Below the pieces are notes generated by a model. The model was not told where the DNA came from and searched no databases. It saw nothing but the letters and a program-made list of their open reading frames with translations. From Hofstenia miamia (lineage: Eukaryota; Xenacoelomorpha; Acoela), in contig SCFE01000079.1 in the NCBI GenBank assembly GCA_004352715.1, forward strand, positions 1,749,108 through 1,787,941: a stretch of 38,834 bases of DNA. Direction: 5' to 3'. The translations under genes were made by a program, and so were the position numbers. Shown in pieces: positions 12,001 to 23,104 of this stretch (position 1 is the stretch's first letter; the number at the start of each line of letters is the position of its first letter).

Positions 12001-13963
12001 CGAATGAGAAAACCATAGGAATTAAAGTTAAAAAGAAAATAGATTCGCTATCAATTTGTTGTGCAAATCTGTCAATATTATACTACCAACTCGCATTGCG
12101 AGACATCTGTAATGGTCTGTCTCTTTCCTTTTTGGCTCTTTTTTAAATCGATGAATGTACATTTTTGTGATATATATATCGGAAAATATTTTATCGACGG
12201 CAACCTCTGATTTATATTATTGATTAAAGTTCTTCAAAAAATAATTGGTGTTTCGGGCATTAAGCAAACAAATTAAATTGTTTTTAGCACAAAAGCACAA
12301 ATGCGAAATCGTGTCTTTCAATCACTAGACTGTGCTTTTTGCCTCTGTGAAGAATGCAGAGGAACATAATGTAATATGTAATATGCTGTAACAACTTGCT
12401 ATTGTTTTTGGAATTTTGGGCTAAAAATAGTTCAAAAACTTACATTCAAAAATACAATTAAAATAAATATATTTTAATTTTTTTAATATAATATTGCCGT
12501 GGAAAATTGGTAATTTTTTATTTAAAATTCATCTGCAATCATTCCTGAATTTGAAGAGAGCATAATTGTAATTATTCATGTATATCTTTGAACATAAAGT
12601 TTATAACCGTTTGACGAGTAAATATTCGTTTGTTTAGTTGCTTGACTATTTATTCAAAAAACCAATCGTACTCTTCCAGCCTAAAATCAAAGGCTTTTTC
12701 TAAAATTTGGATTTGTTTAGTTTCCAATTACTATTACAATGCATACCCCATATTATTTTGACACACCGGTTATTGCGATGTGTTTTATAAATGCATTTTT
12801 AAAAAATATACCGTTTCTATAATTCTTTTTGATCTCTGATTAAGCATGCACGATTTCATTCCAACTATAAGAAACAGGTGCACATAAAGCATACCTATCA
12901 TTAGTTGGGCCCAACTATCATTCATAATGTCTGCTTTGATGTCAAATCCTTTTAATTCTTTGACATATTTGCTTGCGTAGGTTTCATATTGAATATCTTA
13001 GATAATTATAGATATTCACGGATTACTCATTCAACTATTAACCTTTTTACCTGTTGACACATTGATGTACATGTACAAATATACATCTGGAGTTGACTAA
13101 GTTTTCTCATAGAAGATGGAGAAATTATGGAATTCATTCCATGTAACTGTATTTTTTCCATATAATATGACTTCAAATATTGTTCAAAAAATACATATAT
13201 TAAAGATAGCGTAACATTATGTGTTATGGAGCTTTTTGGTCATTGTGATCTTTCAAATATCTCATCAAGAATTTTTCATATGAAAGCAAAATATCCATTC
13301 TAGGATCATGAATTTAAGAAATTGAATTCTAGGAAAACATTAGCAAAAACTAAATTTTAAATTACAATTACACTCTAATTTCTAAACATCGTGAAAAGTT
13401 AGTGATTATCAGCATAATTAAAAATGTATATTGAATGCCTCAGCTTGCAAAACTTCCTCAAGAAATCAAATTTTTCAGAGAGTAACTAACCAGCATTTGC
13501 AGGCTGTGCTGTTAACCGAAGTAGGCCCAAATCAAAGTTGGTGGAACCCGCTGGGATGTCTACAGTCGGTTTTTGTCAGCTTAAGTGCATTAATGAACAT
13601 TAAATCAATTTATAAAAACGAAAGTATATTGAAATTCATTTTAGAACAATTTTGGAGAACTTCGAATTTTTAATTTCTAAAAATTTACCAGGAAAAGGAA
13701 ACTAAGACTACTTGTCATGCTCTTAATATATCGCTGCACGATGTAATGTACGCGTCCCATACAAATGCGGATTTGTAAAAATTCAGGCATTATTACATCA
13801 CTATATTGTCAAATAACAAGATATTGTTCATAACTGTAACTTTCTTCTACTGAAATGAGGAAGTTTCACTGGTTCTTGGATTATTTATTTTACAACCGTC
13901 GACTTAGTATTCCATGTGCAGTTTATTCACATCAACAGTAAAATAGCTTTCTTTCACAGCATG
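12001..13963. other. AT-rich non-coding; no supported gene
   Basis: A slightly coding-like patch at about 13475-13600 on the plus strand (ORF 13431-13673, which lacks an ATG) has mixed composition but no recognisable domain or convincing donor. The rest is featureless. Confidence 0.35.
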
Positions 13964-13966
13964 CTA

Positions 13967-14392
13967 AAACTCATCAAGAGAAGCTCTTGCACTTTTTTCA
14001 ATAGTAGCTGATAGACTGTGGAAAAAACGTAAATTAATTACGTTTAGTTCAGGCGAATTAGCAGACTGGTCAAAAAATAGAATGTCAACAAAATCATTAA
14101 ATTTGACTGCTTCCTTTTCCAATATGCGTTTGGCATGATTTTGTTGCAGGGTGCCATTCTTCTCTTTGTTGCTTGAGCACAATCTCATGCCATCTTTGTC
14201 TAGTAGCCTCCAAACAGTTGATTTTGGAATTGAGGAGATTGACGCAACGTCGCGAATAGTGGCGTCACGCAGGTTTCTCACACAAGCCACAATTGCTGCA
14301 GTCTGTCCTTCATTATCTAGTGAGGCATTTCCAGAACCACTCTTTCTGTCTAATGTACCAGTTTCAAAACTGCACTTTCTTAGTTTTGGCAA
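13967..14392 (-). pseudogene. IS630/Tc1-mariner-type transposase, internally deleted
   Basis: Seen: a 142-codon minus-strand reading frame with no ATG (it follows a stop directly). Residues about 30-75 form a helix-turn-helix: ATIRDVASISSIPKSTVWRL matches the 'TIRSLA..GIPKSTV.R.L' signature of IS630-like eukaryotic transposases. Residues about 105-142 jump straight to the C-terminal signature, DQSANSPELNVINLRFFHSL, usually 'SPDLNVLDLGFF'. Known: these DD-E/D transposases have about 300-400 residues; the missing middle carries the first two catalytic aspartates. Odd: the third catalytic position (the D of NVLD) is Asn here, so the copy is dead twice over. Inference: a deleted, non-autonomous relic with no clear terminal repeats seen. 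Confidence 0.7.
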
Positions 14393-14599
14393 TCATTTTT
14401 TCCTACTCCAAAAGCTACATTTGCTGAGCTATATTCACACTTGATCTTTCTACTTGCCACCAAATAGAGTTCATAGTGTAATAACAGGAACGTTTTCTCA
14501 TTGTTGTTATGGTGACCTGCCATAAAGACCAATATATTAACATTTCTGTAGAAACCTCAATCCCGTTTTTCTGGGACGAGACATCAATTGTACAAAATA

Positions 14600-14770
14600 C
14601 ACAAATATTCAAATCTTAACCTGTTAATGACATAGGCAGTGCACATGTTTATTGGAGTACGTGTATCATTTGTGTTTAGCCTGTAGAGCTTTAATTGGTC
14701 CACTTTTTAGCGGACAGGACGGACTCCATTAGGCCCGGACCTTTCACTATTAACCCTTCACCCATATAAG
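14600..14770. other. GC-richer unexplained patch
   Basis: Contains TTTAGCGGACAGGACGGAC and TTAGGCCCGGACC within AT-rich DNA between the IS630-like relic and the inverted-repeat element. It resembles a fragment of an old repeat; no family assigned. Confidence 0.25.
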
Positions 14771-15014
14771 ACTTCAACGAACAACAATTTTTGAAATTAT
14801 GTCGTCTAATTGCAGTTTATATTACTAAAAAAGACTATAATGAAAAGCTATTAAATACATATATATATTTGATATATATTTGAAGACTGGATCTCTAGAG
14901 ACTCCATATGCGTCAAAGGTAAAAAAAAATCTACTAAAATTGAAATTACAATTTTTTTTAAAATTTCCATAAAATCTATGATCTATAAGATAATCGTACG
15001 TAGGCCTATATATA

Positions 15015-15165
15015 TTAGGGTGTCCCAAAAAAACTCAACCTTCTCTGATTTTGCTATAACTTGGCACAAATTTGCATTTTGGTGAAAAACATTTGTGCTG
15101 AAATATTTTTGAAATCCAATGTCGTTTGACGCCCTGGACTTGAGATTTAAGTTTTCGATATTGAG
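15015..15165 (+). repeat. Left terminal inverted repeat
   Basis: Matches the reverse complement of about 16410-16558 almost base for base, including CCAATGTCGTTTGACGCCC. Confidence 0.85.
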
Positions 15166-15408
15166 CTGCGGCTGAAAATAAGCCGAAAATCGCATATCTC
15201 AAAAACTACTTTACATAGAAACCTGGTTGATGGCTTATTCGAAGCAGAAGATATGATTTCCTATCTCACTTTAATACATTTATGCAGGCTAAATGCTCAA
15301 ATTTTCGAGATATTGCCAAAAAACACTTTTTTCCTACAATCGAGCTTTGCTTGCCACACTATGGTTTAAACTAAACAACTTCCTTCGACGTTATATAGTG
15401 CATAGCTG

Positions 15409-16408
15409 NNNNNNNNNNNNNNNNNNNNNNNNNNNNNNNNNNNNNNNNNNNNNNNNNNNNNNNNNNNNNNNNNNNNNNNNNNNNNNNNNNNNNNNNNNNN
15501 NNNNNNNNNNNNNNNNNNNNNNNNNNNNNNNNNNNNNNNNNNNNNNNNNNNNNNNNNNNNNNNNNNNNNNNNNNNNNNNNNNNNNNNNNNNNNNNNNNNN
15601 NNNNNNNNNNNNNNNNNNNNNNNNNNNNNNNNNNNNNNNNNNNNNNNNNNNNNNNNNNNNNNNNNNNNNNNNNNNNNNNNNNNNNNNNNNNNNNNNNNNN
15701 NNNNNNNNNNNNNNNNNNNNNNNNNNNNNNNNNNNNNNNNNNNNNNNNNNNNNNNNNNNNNNNNNNNNNNNNNNNNNNNNNNNNNNNNNNNNNNNNNNNN
15801 NNNNNNNNNNNNNNNNNNNNNNNNNNNNNNNNNNNNNNNNNNNNNNNNNNNNNNNNNNNNNNNNNNNNNNNNNNNNNNNNNNNNNNNNNNNNNNNNNNNN
15901 NNNNNNNNNNNNNNNNNNNNNNNNNNNNNNNNNNNNNNNNNNNNNNNNNNNNNNNNNNNNNNNNNNNNNNNNNNNNNNNNNNNNNNNNNNNNNNNNNNNN
16001 NNNNNNNNNNNNNNNNNNNNNNNNNNNNNNNNNNNNNNNNNNNNNNNNNNNNNNNNNNNNNNNNNNNNNNNNNNNNNNNNNNNNNNNNNNNNNNNNNNNN
16101 NNNNNNNNNNNNNNNNNNNNNNNNNNNNNNNNNNNNNNNNNNNNNNNNNNNNNNNNNNNNNNNNNNNNNNNNNNNNNNNNNNNNNNNNNNNNNNNNNNNN
16201 NNNNNNNNNNNNNNNNNNNNNNNNNNNNNNNNNNNNNNNNNNNNNNNNNNNNNNNNNNNNNNNNNNNNNNNNNNNNNNNNNNNNNNNNNNNNNNNNNNNN
16301 NNNNNNNNNNNNNNNNNNNNNNNNNNNNNNNNNNNNNNNNNNNNNNNNNNNNNNNNNNNNNNNNNNNNNNNNNNNNNNNNNNNNNNNNNNNNNNNNNNNN
16401 NNNNNNNN
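15409..16408. other. Assembly gap, 1000 N
   Basis: A round-number gap placed between the arms of an inverted repeat, a structure that short reads assemble poorly. Confidence 1.
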
Positions 16409-16409
16409 A

Positions 16410-16558
16410 TATTTGCGAAAAACTTAAATCCAAGTCCAGGGCGTCAAACGACATTGGATTTCAAAAATATTTCAGCACAAACGTTTTTTCACCAAAATGC
16501 AAATTTGTACCAAGTTATTGCAAAATCGGAGAAGGTTGGGTTTTTTGGGACACCCTAA
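16410..16558 (-). repeat. Right terminal inverted repeat
   Basis: Reverse complement of the left arm; ends in GGGACACCCTAA followed by TA. It may extend into the gap. Confidence 0.85.
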
Positions 16559-17461
16559 TATATAGTACTTGCATGAAACAATTTCAAAATAGATTGATAT
16601 TTTGCCTTAACAATACCCATTTCAAAAAAATAAATAAATCATTATTGAATGAGTAGCATCCATTTTTTTAACAGTGAAAATGAAATTGCGTTACTGCTTG
16701 ACCAGCCCTCAATATAACAACTTAGGGCATACTTTGTATGCGTCAAAGGGATAACACTACAATGAATATTGTAGTTATCATTTCAAAATGTTCGAAAATT
16801 TTAATATTCAGTTATACAAATTAGGGGTGTACGAGTAGCATAACCATACTTGCCTGCATTCGTAATAATTCCTTATTCATTCATAGTGGTTTAATCTAGG
16901 ATGTCTTTTACATTCAACGAAAAATTTATAGATTTTTTGCCGTGTCAAACTCGTACTTGAATTTTTTTAAATTTCATACCGTTTCGTGCCCGTTCTTTAC
17001 TGCGTCCTTTCGTGCAATGCTCGTGTCGAAAAATTAAGATAGGGTTCAAAACAGGACAGCACTGATCAAGGATACAAGAATTTTATCAGTATGAGAAGCT
17101 AACACCCTATTTGTATTACTTTCTGCTTGCATATATTCTTCCTGCACGACAGAAATTTGAATAAAATAAATGCTCTAGAAAAAGGACGCTTTTGAGAAAA
17201 AATTTCTTATACCAAGGCACCGCTATTATTAAATTACTGAACTTGAACATAGTCTTAGGAAGATATCGTACCAACAGGACCACAGTTTTGAAGACCTTAC
17301 CGGGGTTGGGGCTAGACCACACTTAGCTCTGTGAGTATGATTTCTCTGTTCTTTGAATACTCGGTGAATAGAGTTTTACTCATTTGATAATGTTCAATAG
17401 AATTGAATAAAGTTCTCTAGATGAAGGAAGAGATTCACGCAAACATTATCTCTTTGGATAA
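16559..17461. other. No supported gene
   Basis: AT-rich. It includes a CGTTTCGTGCCCG-containing patch (16825-17020) resembling the one near 6800. Upstream exons of the PLAT gene could lie here, but none is convincing. Confidence 0.35.
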
Positions 17462-17489
17462 CCTAAAAATTGTTTATTTCATGAAATAG

Positions 17490-18118
17490 CTTTGAATGAG
17501 CTAATAAATTTGATACTGATTTCTTTAAATGCTAACAGAAGCATTTGCCAGTCACCTCAGTCAACATATGATGATATATTCTATGTTCCTACAGTTTATC
17601 GGTATGATACACAAGCTACAATTGAAATCAACTTTTGTGGGAAATCGCTAATATTTGAGTTAATGATGCTAGCAAGTACACTATTCGGAACTGCAGTTTT
17701 CATAATCATTCATGAAACTTCCCCGGCTTTATATTTTACGAAGATTAAAACTCAAGACGTTAAGGGAGCCGGAGTTGCAGATGAAATCCGTATAAAATAC
17801 TATGGAATAACCAGTTCTATCGAATTCCTTGTTAACGGGCTTAATGGGAGTGTCTTTGAAAGAGGTGAAGAGCGCAAAATTTCAGAGAAGGGTAAAAATA
17901 TTGGAACGGTGAAAAAGGCTGAAATTGCAAAGCTCAATAATATGGATCCATGGCTCATTGAAGAAGTTCGTCTAATGGTTATGTCAACAGTCCTTCCTGA
18001 CATCTATTACTACCAGTATACTTTCGATAAAAAGAATTTCACTGTCACAAAAAATGAGCCTATTACATTAAAAGCAAATAAACCTCGAGAAACCAAGAAC
18101 AAATTCAATGTAAACTAG
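17490..18118 (+). CDS. PLAT/LH2-domain protein, terminal exon
   Basis: Seen: an open frame with no ATG at its start, preceded by possible acceptors (TTTATTTCATGAAATAG at 17489 or GCTAACAG at 17538), so it is probably a last exon. In the 208-residue reading from 17492, residues about 53-73 are hydrophobic (ELMMLASTLFGTAVFIII). Residues 81-185 look like a PLAT domain: FTKIKTQDVKGAGVADEIRI (family: K-G-A-G-T-D-A), IKYYGITSS, FERGEERKIS, IGTVKKAEI and DPWLIEEVRL (family: W-x-L/V-x-x-V). TAG at 18116 is followed by AATAAA at 18175. Known: PLAT is a beta-sandwich that binds lipid or protein partners, found in lipoxygenases, lipases and polycystin-1-like proteins. Inference: either a secreted protein starting at the internal MM with a signal peptide, or a membrane protein; a TM-then-PLAT order occurs in the polycystin-1 family. 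The exact family is not recognised. Confidence 0.6.
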
Positions 18119-18174
18119 AATACATATACTACCATTTGTTACTAAGGTTAAAGTATTGTACGTAAATGTTAACA

Positions 18175-18180
18175 AATAAA
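18175..18180 (+). terminator. Polyadenylation signal AATAAA of the PLAT gene
   Basis: Canonical hexamer 57 nt after the stop codon in a suitably AU-rich context. Confidence 0.55.
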
Positions 18181-19299
18181 TTATTGTTAGATATCTGAAA
18201 TAAGCAATAATGAAAAATTGCATTGTTTCTATAATATTCAACAACCGTGTTTAATCGGCCTTATTCTGTATGACATTTGGCTATTTGATAAAATGCCAAT
18301 TCAAAACGTTTGTAGACTGAGATAAAAATTTTTTTCTCCAACCTACAATTTCCTGCAATTGTTACATTGATATTTATAAATTGTCCGGGTTGCTAGTGGG
18401 AATGGCATTGCCAACGTAAAATATTAGGAAATGGGAACTCATTTGTATCGCATGCAATAAACACATATATTGCGGCATTCCTTATGAAAAAGTGTTTGAC
18501 AATTTACCACCTTTACAAAATGTCAAGTCGTTGAAATTCGCAATGAGAGAAATCAAGGAGTTTACAGCACCACGTCTCCTCTTCAGCTTCTTCCTTACCT
18601 TTACGCGTCCGAAAATTCGAATTGGTCTTAAACCGCAAGCTACTGGAGCAATGATGGCTCCCCTTGCAGCAAGGTTTCAAGAACTAATGTAGAACTCTTT
18701 GGGAATATTGCCGATCAAACTTCGGCCAAGTGCAACATACCTATCTTCATTCAGTGAAAATCAATCCTAGCAGCACTATAGTTGGACCACTATTCGAGAG
18801 ACTGTATTACGATATTTTTTGTGTAATATAAAGTTGTGTCACTTTGACATAATTATAAACGAAAAGACCGATGTGAATTTTGTGGGAATTTTCTGATCTT
18901 ACGTGAAGTTATGGGAATCCAATGGAAATCGCACACGTCTTTCAATGGAATGTGAAAGAACGTATGTTCCATTAGCAAGCCTGCAAATTGTACGTTAGAT
19001 AGGCAAGCTTCAATTTCAGGAAGTGCATTAAAAAGCACATCAACGGACAATCAAATACTGAAGTATTTCAATACCATCATGAAATTAAAACAGAAAATTT
19101 TAGCATCATAGTAAAAACTAAGAACACCAAAATAGGAAAGGCATTATATTTAAAGAAATTAAGACAGAACATCATCCTAAATAAATAAAGGAATACATTT
19201 CAAAAATTTTATTTATTTTAATCAGAGCATATAGAAATTATTTTATTTATTTGTAAAGTTTAGTTTGAAGTTTTATAAAAAAATTTCTGGAGAAAATGA
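18181..19299. other. No supported gene
   Basis: A GC-richer patch at 18490-18790 is open on both strands for about 65 codons but has no recognisable domain, start or splice frame. It may be an old repeat. The rest is AT-rich. Confidence 0.35.
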
Positions 19300-20500
19300 T
19301 GGATTCTATTTTAAAGTGCATTTGTGTACCACTTCCTTTAATTAGATCAATTATTTTAACAGAAATTAATCCTGCATCTTGAAGAGTTGAAGTTTTCATT
19401 CCAATTAAAAAATCTGGTAAGAATTTACCAAAACCTTTATGTTCTTCTTATCGTCCCATCTCTATACCCTCTCATCTTTCTTTAATTCGCAAACTTTTGT
19501 CATCATTTCAAATTGGATTATATCCGGTAAGTCTGTTACTTCCCCTTCCCCACCCCTATTAAAACCTCTTGATTTTTCTTTTTAAAATATTGATAAAAGT
19601 ATCAGTTTCTCATCCATTTGTCTAGAAAATTTCGGTATTGATTCTGATTTGTTAATCATATTTTTAGTTAAGTTTTTAATCGATCTCAAGTAATTCGCAT
19701 TGACTATCAAATCTCTTCTGAACTTCCTTTCTCTACCGGCTCAATTCTTGGATATCTTAGTTTTCTAATATTCATTGACTGTTCCATTAAATATATTTCT
19801 CAAAAATTCAATTTGTATGCTATATACTGATGATATCCGAATTTTTTTCTGCAAAATTGAACGACCTTGAAACTTTTGGTGATAATACATTACAGTGGTC
19901 ACATAAAAATGTGAAGGTCTCTTCTTTTGCTCTACACGTAATGCTATATCTCCTATTACTACATTATCTACCTTTAAAATTCCATTTAAACTTGAAGTAA
20001 CTAACTTAGGAATAATTATTGCAATAATTTTTCCGGGAAATCTCATATTTCTTAAAAAAATTAAATTGGTCTCTTTGTTTTATCTGAAATCTGTAATAGC
20101 CAAGTCTACTTACTATTCAAACAAATGCTTGCTTTTTAAAACATACTGCTTGTCATCTCTAAGCTTGATTCTTCTTCTGCCTTAAAAATTCTAAGCCAAG
20201 CTGCCTCCAATATCCCCCAACTTAAAATATCTCTATCTTATTTTTCGTAACAAATTACTTATTGGAAGTTATGACTTTGATGTTAATGAATATCTGTCAT
20301 TTTATTCAAGCACCTTTAATTCTCGTTCATCAAAATAACTATCTTTTAAATCTCCTTAAATTCATAACTCAAAATCATCCCATAACTACTTTTTTCGTAT
20401 CATTCCTCTAGCTAATATAATATTTCGAAATCTAAATATTGATCTTTGGGCACGTCCTTCTAAATTTAAATCTAATATCATAACTCTTTTTCGACTCTTT
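19300..20500 (+). pseudogene. LINE (non-LTR) reverse transcriptase, heavily frameshifted
   Basis: Seen, in order and in alternating plus-strand frames: VFIPIKKSGK and SSYRPISIPS (family: 'viPI.K.G..', 'YRPISL') at about 19395-19470; FSTGSILGYLSFLIFI at about 19727-19780 (family: 'QGSILGPLLFLIYI'); YTDDIRIFF at about 19822-19850, the YADD catalytic motif; LQWSHKN at about 19890; LEVTNLGIII at about 19995; and a C-terminal HNYFFRIIPLAN and LDLW-like stretch at about 20380-20460, matching 'NSFFPR...WN.LP'. Known: this order is the RT domain plus C-terminal tail of CR1/jockey-type LINEs. Stops and several frameshifts make it dead. No endonuclease domain is recognised upstream; it is 5'-truncated or too decayed. 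The clade is not resolved. Confidence 0.8.
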
Positions 20501-21342
20501 GGTTTCTTATGTAAATGTAATCTCTTTCCATTCTTCCTCTAGTATTCTCATATTGTTTGTTAAATTTTGCTTTTATATTGTTATGCCCTTTAAAAGTAAA
20601 ATCCATTATATATACATGTATATATATATACCAAAATGAATGGTTTTTAAGAATATTAACATAAAACAGACATTGAATGACAATAGAAGTTCAATATTTT
20701 TAAACATAGTAAATATTAAATCTTTTTGCAATTTATTATTAAGATTGTATAGTCAAAAACATATTTCCTTGTTAAATTATTCTGTTAAATTGCAATCACA
20801 TACCACCAAAAGCGCTTACTCTTAGTACTATCTGGTTAACATCTAATAGAGAATGAAGTCGATGGCTTGTTAGTACAATTTCGTTTGTTCACCTAAGTGA
20901 GATATCGATTCTGCATTCAATTATGAAATATCTGAATTGATTCATTCAGCTTAAATCAATAAATTCAGCATTGTAAATATATTTAACTTGTTGCTTAGCA
21001 TGAATTTATTTAATATTATTATATTTTTAAATACTCGAAGTGTATACATAAGTTAAAAATATTGTCAGTGAAGCTTAAAGTTTTAAATTAAATTGCTCGC
21101 TGGGTTGAGAATAGAAGAACAGTATTAAGAAGTCTAACTTCCCGAATTAACTGTAAACGAAAGGCATTACTTCCACAGACTGTGAAAGTGAGAAAAAGGA
21201 TGTGATTTTCAAAAGTTAATTTCAAAATTTAATGATAGACTTTTAGAGATTTTTGAAACATTTGAGGGTCATAATGAAAGTGAAACTGCTTTAGTATCAC
21301 CAAAATTAAATTTTGAGATGCATGTATGATGCTACAATAGGT

Positions 21343-21379
<37 letters not shown>

Positions 21380-21680
21380 CCGCAGCCCCTAAGAGATTCC
21401 ATTAATTATTGCCAAAAAATTAATGGCAAGAAACTAGGATCAAGACAATACTTTTTACACTTATTGGTTGAAAAACACCCTTTTTAACCACATGATTTGC
21501 TTAATTATATTAATTTCCAAATCTTTAATCAGATTGATAAAAAAGAGTATCGTCCAGAATAAAAAACAAAAAGCTTGAGGAGGAATTAGGAATTTGGCTG
21601 AAAATCTATATCTTAAAATTAATCATGCAAAACAAAAATATACAGAGAATTATAGCAGTCTAGAAAAATGATTTGCTTAG
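20501..21680. other. No supported gene
   Basis: AT-rich, with short (TA) tracts at about 20606-20630 and a longer one at 21344-21375. The sequence AGAGATTCCATTAATT at about 21389-21404 recurs in reverse complement near 24053-24068 beside a Tc1 fragment, suggesting shared element flanks. Confidence 0.4.
21344..21375. repeat. (TA)n microsatellite
   Basis: Perfect TA dinucleotides followed by TGTACCCGCAGCCCC. Confidence 0.95.
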
Positions 21681-21689
21681 GTGGTGCAT

Positions 21690-21850
21690 ATATGTACCAC
21701 AGATCCTTCAAGGTTTAAAAGCTACTGGATTCAAATGAGTATTCGATCGTAGAAATAATATTGAAAAAATATCGAAGATTTAATACATCAGTATCAGAAC
21801 CAGAGACAGGCATGGACTGAGCCGGTCTTACCCTGATAAAATGGCTAAAA
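21690..21850 (+). pseudogene. Possible Tc1-like transposase N-terminal fragment
   Basis: A plus-strand frame reads VEIILKKYRRFNTSVSEPETG. This resembles the end of the Tc1 helix-turn-helix ('V..ILK.Y...GSVS..P..GRP'), and a stop follows three codons later. There is no upstream start and no catalytic domain. The match is short, so the call is tentative. Confidence 0.35.
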
Positions 21851-22076
21851 TATTAAAAAAACTGTATTGAATGTTGCGCACTAGTGCATGCAAATCTACC
21901 CAGATGTAGTGAATGCTATAGAATTTATAAACCATCTGTTCAAAAATGCAATTTTAAAATTTCGCATTAGTATCATATACTCTCAAAAAGTCAAATTTGG
22001 TTTTTCAACTTCAGTGTGCAGATTATATTATAAGTTCATAATATGCTCAACATTGGTCTAGCAAATCAAAAATTTT

Positions 22077-22362
22077 GCTGGAAATGATAATAAATATGGT
22101 CATAAAATTAAGTTTAATGATATTTTTTTCGAATGGTCACTAATAGAGATAGATTCTTCACAATTGCAAATATTTAAGTATTCTTGTTTATTCATATCAT
22201 TTAAGTACCCTTTAATCGANGCTGGAAATGATAATAAATATGGTCATAAAATTAAGTTTAATGATATTTTTTTCGAATGGTCACTAATAGAGATAGATTC
22301 TTCACAAATTGCAAATATTTAAGTGTTCTTGTTTATTCATATCATTTAAGTACCCTTGTTTA
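22077..22362 (+). repeat. Tandem near-identical ~140-bp duplication around an N
   Basis: Two copies, 22077-22219 and 22221-22362, each starting GCTGGAAATGATAATAAATA and differing at only a few bases (for example CACAATTGC against CACAAATTGC, and TAAGTATTC against TAAGTGTTC). They are joined by a single N at 22220. This looks like two contig ends that overlap but were joined rather than merged. Confidence 0.85.
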
Positions 22363-23104
22363 ATCATGTCGCAAAAGCATGTTCAGTGGAACACAAAACA
22401 TAAATGTAATATAAATTTCCACTCATTTATTTCAAAACTTTTTAAAAAATTTATGTGCTGAACCGTCCACTTACAAATTGGAAGTCATTGAACTATATAA
22501 TTTTGAATGAACTTACCTTTTTCGAAAATCAAATCGTAGCAAAACCTAGCGCAGAGAGTTTAGTCACCAATAATATCTGATAAGTAATTCGCTTGTATGT
22601 GCACCGTCTAACGCGTTTCCTTATAATTCTCGTTTGTTTGCTGAGTTAATAGTTAAATGACAGTGTTTAACACAAAATTACTGATTAGCAAACTACAGTA
22701 AAACTACTTTATCGAGTTTAATCCCAACAAGGAAATAAGATTGTATTTCTCGTTCAACAAAATCTCAAAGGCTCTCAAGTCTGATAGGCAATACTTGTAT
22801 TTGTATTAATAACCAGCGGATTTCCGGTGTTTAGAGCATTCGCAACTTAGACATAAAATTTTTATATAATTGTCGATCACAATCAAATATAATTCGGCAA
22901 AAAATAATTTAAACGATATAAATATATTATTGTTTTTTCAAAAAAATTCTGATTGAAATCTGTACACTGCTCAAAATTCTCAACTAGTTTAAACAATAAA
23001 ATCGTAGTTGGTCAATTTGGCAGGGACGACGCAGAAGGGGAAGGAAAAAGGTTATGTTCTAGGGATCAGCGGATCAGAATTTTTTTAAGTTTAGTCCTAA
23101 TCAA
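22363..23104. other. No supported gene
   Basis: AT-rich sequence with no exon, RNA gene or named repeat recognised. A short purine-rich GC patch lies at 23021-23055. Confidence 0.4.

Larger units (their letters stand above)
15015..16558. mobile_element. DNA transposon/MITE with ~150-bp inverted repeats, TA target site
   Basis: Seen: the left end begins TTAGGGTGTCCCAAAAAA at 15015. The right end, read in reverse complement from 16558, begins the same way and stays aligned with few differences for about 150 bp, up to the N run. Both ends are flanked by TA. Known: TA duplication and TTAGGG-type ends fit Tc1/mariner-superfamily elements. The interior visible on the left (15165-15408) has no transposase motif. 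1000 N (15409-16408) hide the centre, so coding capacity is unknown. Long ORFs reported across the gap are artefacts of N. Confidence 0.8.

Noticed and set aside
13431-13673. 80-codon plus-strand ORF
   Set aside because: TTG start only, no recognisable domain, and no convincing donor. Left as unsupported.
15293-16558. 421- and 362-codon ORFs on both strands
   Set aside because: They are almost entirely X residues from the 1000-N gap; the ends are inverted-repeat sequence.
17116-17340. GPS-like motif upstream of the PLAT exon (polycystin-type)
   Set aside because: The suggestive CTAGACCACACT stretch is followed by a stop and lacks the cysteines of a GPS site.
18492-18692. 66-codon plus-strand ORF with balanced composition
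   Set aside because: Begins at GTG, overlaps an equally open minus-strand frame, has no domain and no clear splice signals. Recorded only as a GC-richer patch.
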